Assembly: GCA_027698105.1 (NCBI GenBank)
Contig: JAQERH010000034.1
Coordinates: forward strand, 1 to 30,542
Reading direction: 5' to 3'
Origin: Lachnospiraceae bacterium AM93-12TA
GTDB lineage: Bacteria; Bacillota; Clostridia; Lachnospirales; Lachnospiraceae
Length of the DNA stretch: 30,542 bases
Every line of letters begins with the position of its first letter. Position 1 is the stretch's first letter. The position numbers and the translations under genes were made by a program. The notes beneath the pieces are model-generated. The model was not told the DNA's origin and ran no database searches. It saw only the letters and a program-made list of their open reading frames with translations. Of the stretch, positions 25,933 to 30,542 are shown in pieces.

Positions 25933-27105
25933 ATGATTTTAATAAAGGGAGCGCATGTATTTGCACCGCAGGACATGGGGATTCAGGATGTGCTGGTGGG
26001 CGGAACAAAGATTTTAAAAATCGGGGAAAATCTGCCGGCTGAGGAGACCTATGGAGTAGAGGTGATTGACGGCAGAGGAAAGATCCTGATGCCAGGCCTG
26101 ATCGATGCCCATGTTCACATTCTGGGCGGAGGCGGAGAGGGCGGATACAGGACGAGAACGCCGGAGCTGATGCTCAGTGATGCCCTGGAGGGAGGCGTGA
26201 CCACCATTGTGGGCTGTCTCGGCACCGACGGGACGACCAGAACCATGACAAATCTCATTGCCAAGGCCAGGGGACTGGAGGAAGAGGGGATCACCACGTA
26301 TATTTATACGGGTTCCTACCAGGTCCCGGTGCGGACGCTGACAGGAAATATTATGGACGACCTGATTCTCATTGACAAGGCAGTGGGAACAGGAGAAATT
26401 GCTGTTTCAGATCACCGTTCCTCTCAGCCGTCAAAAGAAGAATTTGCAAGGATTGTAGCTGACACCAGAGTGGGAGGCATTCTGTCTGGAAAGGCAGGAC
26501 TGGTAAATATTCACCTGGGCGATGGAAAGGAACAGCTTTCCTACCTGCGCTATATGCTGAAAGAGACACAGATTCCAGCCTCTAATATGCTGCCGACTCA
26601 CATTAACAGAAGCCGGAGCCTGATGGAGGACGGCATTGACTATGCGAAGAATCTGGGAGGCTATATTGATCTGACTACCAGTTCCGATCCGGATTTTCTG
26701 GATCCAGAGGAGGTGAAGGCCAGCACAGGACTCAAGATGGCGCTGGATGCAGGTGTGCCGGCGGATCATGTGACATTTTCCTCTGACGGCCAGGGAAGTC
26801 TGCCTGTTTTCGATCAGGAGGGCAATTTCCTGCATCTGGGTGTGGGAAAGGTTTCTTCTATTTACAGAGAGATGAGAGACGCGGTGAAGAAGGATGGAGT
26901 GCCTTTTGCAGACGCTTTGCGGGCTGTTACAGAAAATCCTGCCTTTCTTCTGAAGCTTCCCCATAAGGGGAGAATTGCCGAATGTGCAGACGCAGATCTG
27001 GTACTGGCTGATTCTGATACGCTGGAAATCTACAGCGTTCTGGCCAAGGGCCAGCTTATGGTTTCAGAGAAACAGGTGTTAAAACGGGGAACCTTTGAGT
27101 ATTAG
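25933..27105 (+). CDS. iadA: Isoaspartyl dipeptidase (beta-aspartyl peptidase)
   Basis: 390 residues, the length of E. coli IadA. It belongs to the amidohydrolase superfamily. Metal ligands are visible as His60 and His62 in GLIDAHVHILGGGGEGG, further histidines in NIHLGDGK and LPTHINRS, and the catalytic Asp in FSSDGQGS. It splits beta-Asp-Xaa dipeptides that arise when Asp/Asn residues isomerise. The start is ATG 25933, with AAGGAAG upstream; an in-frame ATG at 25906 has a poor binding site and adds nine residues not found in the family. It is 63 bases after pcp and 17 bases before the carrier gene. Confidence 0.96.
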   Translation: MILIKGAHVFAPQDMGIQDVLVGGTKILKIGENLPAEETYGVEVIDGRGKILMPGLIDAHVHILGGGGEGGYRTRTPELMLSDALEGGVTTIVGCLGTDGTTRTMTNLIAKARGLEEEGITTYIYTGSYQVPVRTLTGNIMDDLILIDKAVGTGEIAVSDHRSSQPSKEEFARIVADTRVGGILSGKAGLVNIHLGDGKEQLSYLRYMLKETQIPASNMLPTHINRSRSLMEDGIDYAKNLGGYIDLTTSSDPDFLDPEEVKASTGLKMALDAGVPADHVTFSSDGQGSLPVFDQEGNFLHLGVGKVSSIYREMRDAVKKDGVPFADALRAVTENPAFLLKLPHKGRIAECADADLVLADSDTLEIYSVLAKGQLMVSEKQVLKRGTFEY

Positions 27106-27122
27106 AAAGAGAGTGTGTGAAA

Positions 27123-28634
27123 ATGGAAAAGCAGAAAAAATTTCAGATGCCGCATACGTATATTATCATTTTTCTGGTAATCTGCGCGGCAGCTCTGATG
27201 ACCCTCTTTATTCCTCTGGGAACATACCAGGAAAAAGAGATTACCTATATGCAGGACGGAGTGGAAAAAACCAAGACAGTTCTGGATCCAGACAGCTTTG
27301 AGTATGTGCTGGATGAAAATGGAAACAAAGTGACTAAGGCGGCTCCTCTCTGGGGAACAGAGGATTTCGGAGGCCAGGGTATCTTAAACTTTGTATTTGA
27401 GGGACTGACGGTAGGAGATAAAAACGGCACGGCTGTGGGCATTATTGCCTTTATCCTGGTAGTGGGCGGAGCATTCGGAATCGTCCTCAGAACAGGGGCT
27501 GTGGATGCCGGAATTATGAGAGTGATTTCCATTGCAAAAGGCCGGGAAATCCTTCTGATTCCCATTCTCATCACCCTGTTTTCACTGGGAGGAGCGGTGT
27601 TCGGCATGGGAGAGGAAGCGCTTCCCTTTGTCATGATTCTGGTTCCCATGTTCGTAGCCATGGGCTATGATGCGGTGGTGGGTGTAGTCTGCTCCTATGT
27701 GGCAACACAGATTGGCTTTGGAACCTCCTGGATGAACCCGTTCAGCCTGGCAGTGGCTCAGGGAATCGCAGGAATCCCGGTTATGTCAGGAGCTGCTTTC
27801 CGAATGATACTCTGGGTGTTCTTTACAGGACTGGCTATTGTATTTACCATGCGATACGCAGCTAAGATTAAGAAAAATCCAAGGCTGTCTGTGGCTTATG
27901 AGTCAGATGCCTACTACAGAAATGAATTCAGCGCAGAGGGCAGGGAGAACCTTCCCTTTACTCTGGGCCATAAACTGGTGCTCCTGACTCTGTTAGCGAC
28001 TGTTATCTGGACGATCTGGGGCGTGCTTGCAAAGGGATACTACATTCCTGAGATTGCATCCCAGTTCTTTGTAATGGGCTTTGTAGCCGGAATTATCGGC
28101 GTTGTGTTTAAATTAAACGGCATGGAGTTAAACGATATTGCCAAATCCTTTGATAAGGGCGCGGCAGACCTTTTGGGTGCGGCTCTCTGCGTAGGTATGG
28201 CTCAGGGAATTATTCTGGTGTTAGGCGGCACAAGCGCCACAGACGGAACGGTTTTAAATACGATTCTTCATACCATTGGAGAGAGCATGAAGGGACTTCC
28301 GCCAATGGTTTCTGCCTGGTTCATGTATGTGTTCCAGTCAGTCTTCAATTTCTTTGTAGTTTCCGGATCCGGCCAGGCAGCGCTTACCATGCCGATTATG
28401 GCACCGCTTGCCGACATTGTCGGAGTTTCCAGACAGACAGCCGTTCTGGCTTTCCAGCTTGGCGACGCATTCACCAATTTCATCGTGCCTACTTCCGGAT
28501 GTCTTCTGGGTGCGCTGGCAGCGGCGAGACTGGAGTGGGGACAGTGGGCAAAGTTCCAGATTAAATTCCAGGCGCTGTTATTTATCTGCGCTTCCGCGGC
28601 AGTTGTCATTTCGGTCATGATTGGATTTGCCTAA
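27123..28634 (+). CDS. YfcC-family membrane carrier
   Basis: 503 residues with about 12 hydrophobic helices. The N-terminal pattern (PHTYIIIFLVICAAALMTLFIPLGTYQ, an extracytoplasmic loop, then GAFGIVLRTGAVDAGI) and the segments GMGEEALPFVMILVPMFVAMGYD and GFGTSWMNPFSLAVAQGIAGIP match the YfcC/DcuC-like group (C4-dicarboxylate anaerobic carrier superfamily). Annotated substrates in this group range from basic amino acids to short peptides and organic acids. The position right after pcp and iadA suggests uptake of peptides or amino acids linked to those enzymes. ATG 27123 is preferred over GTG 27117 because the weak binding site AAAGAGAG is 8 bases upstream of the former. No terminator follows before the tyrS promoter. 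Confidence 0.88.
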   Translation: MEKQKKFQMPHTYIIIFLVICAAALMTLFIPLGTYQEKEITYMQDGVEKTKTVLDPDSFEYVLDENGNKVTKAAPLWGTEDFGGQGILNFVFEGLTVGDKNGTAVGIIAFILVVGGAFGIVLRTGAVDAGIMRVISIAKGREILLIPILITLFSLGGAVFGMGEEALPFVMILVPMFVAMGYDAVVGVVCSYVATQIGFGTSWMNPFSLAVAQGIAGIPVMSGAAFRMILWVFFTGLAIVFTMRYAAKIKKNPRLSVAYESDAYYRNEFSAEGRENLPFTLGHKLVLLTLLATVIWTIWGVLAKGYYIPEIASQFFVMGFVAGIIGVVFKLNGMELNDIAKSFDKGAADLLGAALCVGMAQGIILVLGGTSATDGTVLNTILHTIGESMKGLPPMVSAWFMYVFQSVFNFFVVSGSGQAALTMPIMAPLADIVGVSRQTAVLAFQLGDAFTNFIVPTSGCLLGALAAARLEWGQWAKFQIKFQALLFICASAAVVISVMIGFA

Positions 28635-28651
28635 ATTCCTGATTTACGGGC

Positions 28652-28680
28652 TTGACTTTCCAGCGGAAACCACGTACAAT
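28652..28680 (+). promoter_or_regulatory. Promoter of the T-box/tyrS unit
   Basis: TTGACT (28652-28657) and TACAAT (28675-28680) have a 17-bp spacer. It starts 18 bases after the carrier stop codon. The whole T-box lies downstream. Confidence 0.85.
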
Positions 28681-28710
28681 GGGGGAGTAAAAACTGATAG
28701 AAGGCAGTGA

Positions 28711-29002
28711 CGGGAAGAAGTAACTGTTTTACACCCCAGACAGAGAGCAGCCGGATGGTGAGAGGCGCCTGGAGGAAGAGTCTGTGAATACATCCCGGAG
28801 CCCTGCACCGAAGGATCGGCTTCCGGAAGGGAGGATGCTCTGCGTAGGCTGCAGCGGGATTGCCGCACGTTACAGCGGCAGGAGTATAGAAGGCTGTACT
28901 CCATGAGGAAAAGAGGCGTGAGCGTCTTTTCAAACCAAGGTGGTACCACGGAAATGTAACTCCGTCCTTTGGATCTAGTGATTCAGAGGATGGAGTTTTT
29001 TT
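28711..29002 (+). promoter_or_regulatory. T-box riboswitch, tyrosine specifier
   Basis: Stem I is closed by CGGGA (28711-28715) with TCCCG (28793-28797) and contains the conserved CAGAGAG and GGTGAGAG segments. The specifier loop reads GAA-TAC-ATC, so TAC at 28789-28791 is a Tyr codon, matching tyrS downstream. The T-box core GGTGGTACCACGG (28939-28951) would pair with the uncharged tRNA-Tyr acceptor end and form the antiterminator. The terminator at 28958-29002 competes with it. Uncharged tRNA-Tyr therefore should switch tyrS on. Confidence 0.95.
28958..29002 (+). terminator. T-box controlled terminator
   Basis: AACTCC pairs with GGAGTT and TCCT with AGGA inside it around the loop. Seven T follow (28996-29002). 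Its 5' strand overlaps the antiterminator region just after the T-box, as expected for a switch. Confidence 0.9.
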
Positions 29003-29158
29003 ATTCCATAGGAAAAGACGTCCTATGAAATAAAAAATGCTCCGCAGGAACCGCACTGCGGCAAAGTGGTATTATGCTGCCGAAGCAGCCCGCCGCAGGC
29101 GGAGAATTCTGCAGAGCAGAATTCTTTCTTATTCCATAGGAAAAGCGTCCTATGAAAT
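29003..29158 (+). repeat. Compound palindromic repeat: six hairpins bounded by two near-identical 28-29-nt copies
   Basis: The unit ATTCCATAGGA-loop-TCCTATGAAAT occurs at 29003-29031 (loop AAAGACG) and 29131-29158 (loop AAAGCG). Each copy is itself an 11-bp hairpin with one mismatch. Between them lie four more: CCGCAG/CTGCGG (29042-29061), GCTGC-CGAA-GCAGC (29076-29089), CCGCC-GCA-GGCGG (29090-29102) and the perfect GAATTCTGC-AGA-GCAGAATTC (29104-29124). The block begins directly after the T-box poly-T and ends 37 bases before the tyrS ATG. This looks like a REP- or MITE-type dispersed element inserted in the leader. Copy number elsewhere cannot be seen here. Confidence 0.65.
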
Positions 29159-29195
29159 TATAAACAAGAAAACAGCTGCAGGAAAGGAGAATAAG

Positions 29196-30419
29196 ATGCA
29201 GATTTATGAAGAACTGGTTGCCCGCGGCCTGATTGCCCAGGTGACAAATGAAGAAGAGATTAAAAAGATGGTAAATGAGGGAAAAGCTACCTTTTACATT
29301 GGCTTTGACCCGACAGCTGACAGCCTCCACGTAGGACATTTCATGGCTCTCTGCCTGATGAAGAGACTTCAGATGGCTGGAAACAAGCCTATCGCCCTGA
29401 TTGGAGGAGGAACCGGCTATATCGGAGATCCGTCTGGAAGAACGGATATGAGATCTATGATGACTCCTGAGATGATTCAGCACAACTGCGACTGCTTTAA
29501 GGAGCAGATGAGCCGTTTTATTGATTTCTCCGACGGAAAGGCCCTGATGGTAAACAACGCAGACTGGCTGCTGGGCTTAAACTATGTGGAGCTTTTAAGA
29601 GAGGTAGGACCTCATTTTTCCGTAAACCGTATGCTGACAGCAGAGTGCTATAAGCAGAGAATGGAGAAGGGATTAAGCTTCTTAGAGTTCAACTACATGA
29701 TCATGCAGAGCTATGATTTCTATATGCTGTTCCAGAAATACGGCTGCAACATGCAGTTTGGCGGAGACGATCAGTGGAGCAACATGTTAGGCGGAACAGA
29801 GCTGATCAGAAGAAAACTTGGCAAGGATGCCCACGCCATGACAATTACTCTCCTGTTAAACTCTGAGGGCAAGAAGATGGGCAAAACCCAGTCAGGAGCT
29901 GTATGGCTGGATCCGAAGAAGACCTCTCCGTTCGAGTTCTACCAGTACTGGAGAAATGTAGCTGATGCCGATGTACTGAAATGTCTGCGCATGCTGACCT
30001 TCCTTCCTCTGGAGCAGATTGATGAGATGGACAAGTGGGAAGGAAGCCAGTTAAATGAGGCGAAGGAGATTCTGGCTTATGAGCTGACAGCTCTCGTTCA
30101 CGGCGAGGAAGAAGCTCAGAAGGCAAAAGAGGCTTCCAAGGCCCTGTTCAGCAGCGGAAACGCAGCCAACATGCCTACAGCAGAGCTTTCCGAGGAGGAC
30201 TTTACAGAAGACGCCATTGACATTCTCTCTGTGCTTCAGAAGTCAGGTCTGGCTCCATCCCGTTCCGAGGCCAGAAGAAATGTAGAGCAGGGCGGTGTTG
30301 CTGTAGACGGAGTTCAGGTAAAAGATACAAAGGCGTCCTTTACAAAGGATCAGTTTGCCGGTGACGGAATTGTAGTAAAACGCGGTAAGAAAAACTTTAA
30401 GAGAGTCGTACTGAAGTAG
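29196..30419 (+). CDS. tyrS: Tyrosyl-tRNA synthetase
   Basis: 407 residues. The HIGH-type motif HVGH is at 45-48 within [15 protein letters not shown]. The tyrosine-site segment is [18 protein letters not shown], and the KMSKS-type motif is KMGKT near residue 227. The C-terminal ~70 residues ([26 protein letters not shown] through [15 protein letters not shown]) form the S4 RNA-binding domain. This is the bacterial TyrS form. The start is ATG 29196, with AAAGGAG upstream; the frame is open back to ATG 29037 through the hairpin cluster, but that would give an Arg-rich leader without a binding site. Expression is controlled by the Tyr T-box. Confidence 0.98.
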   Translation: MQIYEELVARGLIAQVTNEEEIKKMVNEGKATFYIGFDPTADSLHVGHFMALCLMKRLQMAGNKPIALIGGGTGYIGDPSGRTDMRSMMTPEMIQHNCDCFKEQMSRFIDFSDGKALMVNNADWLLGLNYVELLREVGPHFSVNRMLTAECYKQRMEKGLSFLEFNYMIMQSYDFYMLFQKYGCNMQFGGDDQWSNMLGGTELIRRKLGKDAHAMTITLLLNSEGKKMGKTQSGAVWLDPKKTSPFEFYQYWRNVADADVLKCLRMLTFLPLEQIDEMDKWEGSQLNEAKEILAYELTALVHGEEEAQKAKEASKALFSSGNAANMPTAELSEEDFTEDAIDILSVLQKSGLAPSRSEARRNVEQGGVAVDGVQVKDTKASFTKDQFAGDGIVVKRGKKNFKRVVLK

Positions 30420-30455
30420 GAAACGGCAGGCGGAAATAAAAGCAAGAACGAGGTG

Positions 30456-30490
30456 AGACAGAAGGGCCTGACAGGGCTTTTCTGTCTTAT
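30456..30490 (+). terminator. Probable terminator of tyrS
   Basis: AGACAGAA (30456-30463) pairs with TTCTGTCT (30480-30487), continued inward by two G-U pairs and GCC/GGC, for 13 pairs around a six-base loop. The tail TATTGTATT is only modestly T-rich. Confidence 0.65.
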
Positions 30491-30499
30491 TGTATTAGG

Positions 30500-30542
30500 A
30501 AAACCACGCGATAGTCGCGTGGTTCTATAGAAGCTTTAGCGA
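30500..30542 (+). mobile_element. Possible left end of an IS200/IS605-family element, cut by the window edge
   Basis: AACCACGCGA (30502-30511) and TCGCGTGGTT (30515-30524) make a perfect 10-bp hairpin with a TAG loop, followed by CTATAGAAGCTTTAGCGA up to the end. IS200/IS605 elements lack inverted terminal repeats and carry subterminal hairpins that TnpA recognises. The hairpin followed by this tail resembles ends seen before tnpA genes in clostridia, from memory. No transposase is present in the window, so the call rests on this short sequence only. Confidence 0.4.

Noticed and set aside
29003..29158. CRISPR array
   Set aside because: The repeated 28-nt unit occurs only twice, 100 bases apart, and the intervening sequence is a set of palindromes, not a spacer of normal length.
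29037..29195. A 53-codon in-frame N-terminal extension of tyrS running through the hairpin cluster
   Set aside because: There is no ribosome binding site before ATG 29037. The encoded stretch is Arg-rich repeat translation, and ATG 29196 has AAAGGAG and gives the normal TyrS N terminus.

Overview
The window is 30.5 kb of densely coding, moderate-GC DNA from a low-GC Gram-positive anaerobe, most likely a gut Lachnospiraceae/Clostridium-cluster bacterium. The evidence is a CIRCE-controlled hrcA-grpE-dnaK-dnaJ operon, AGGAGG-type ribosome binding sites, a tyrosine T-box leader, DUF1292 and YfcC-family proteins, and many near-consensus sigma-A promoters with 17-bp spacers. The genus is not decidable by reading. 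Most of the window is housekeeping.

Layout. 1-50: the 3' tip of a group II intron. 56-511 (minus): a secreted 3D-domain protein, divergent from the heat-shock operon. 654-5616: promoter, CIRCE, hrcA, grpE, dnaK, dnaJ. 5731-8973: a likely envelope operon of L,D-transpeptidase, Ig-like lipoprotein and a small three-helix membrane protein. 9002-11861: rpsO and pnp with structured leaders and terminators. 11877-16787: a probable ABC-2 export cassette (ATPase, membrane-anchored zinc-ribbon protein, two permeases). 16793-19874: mgtE and gltX, each with its own promoter. 19943-23406: UvrD/PcrA-like helicase, BtuR-type adenosyltransferase, an unknown membrane protein and a DUF1292 protein, ending at a bidirectional terminator that faces ychF (minus). 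24894-24973 (minus): a monocistronic tRNA-Leu(UAG). 25107-28634: pyroglutamyl peptidase, isoaspartyl dipeptidase and a YfcC-family carrier, a coherent set for removing and using damaged peptide ends. 28652-30419: promoter, Tyr T-box, a 156-nt cluster of six hairpins, and tyrS. 30456-30542: terminator and a hairpin resembling the left end of an IS200/IS605 element.

The least ordinary items are the hairpin cluster in the tyrS leader, which is probably a dispersed repeat; the ABC cassette with its zinc-ribbon membrane protein, whose first gene starts 16 nt after a strong terminator; the peptide-end salvage operon; and the mobile-element sequence at both edges, which suggests that the window is a whole contig broken at repeats. 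I found no CRISPR array, prophage, toxin-antitoxin module or rRNA. I see no clearly new defence or biosynthetic system.
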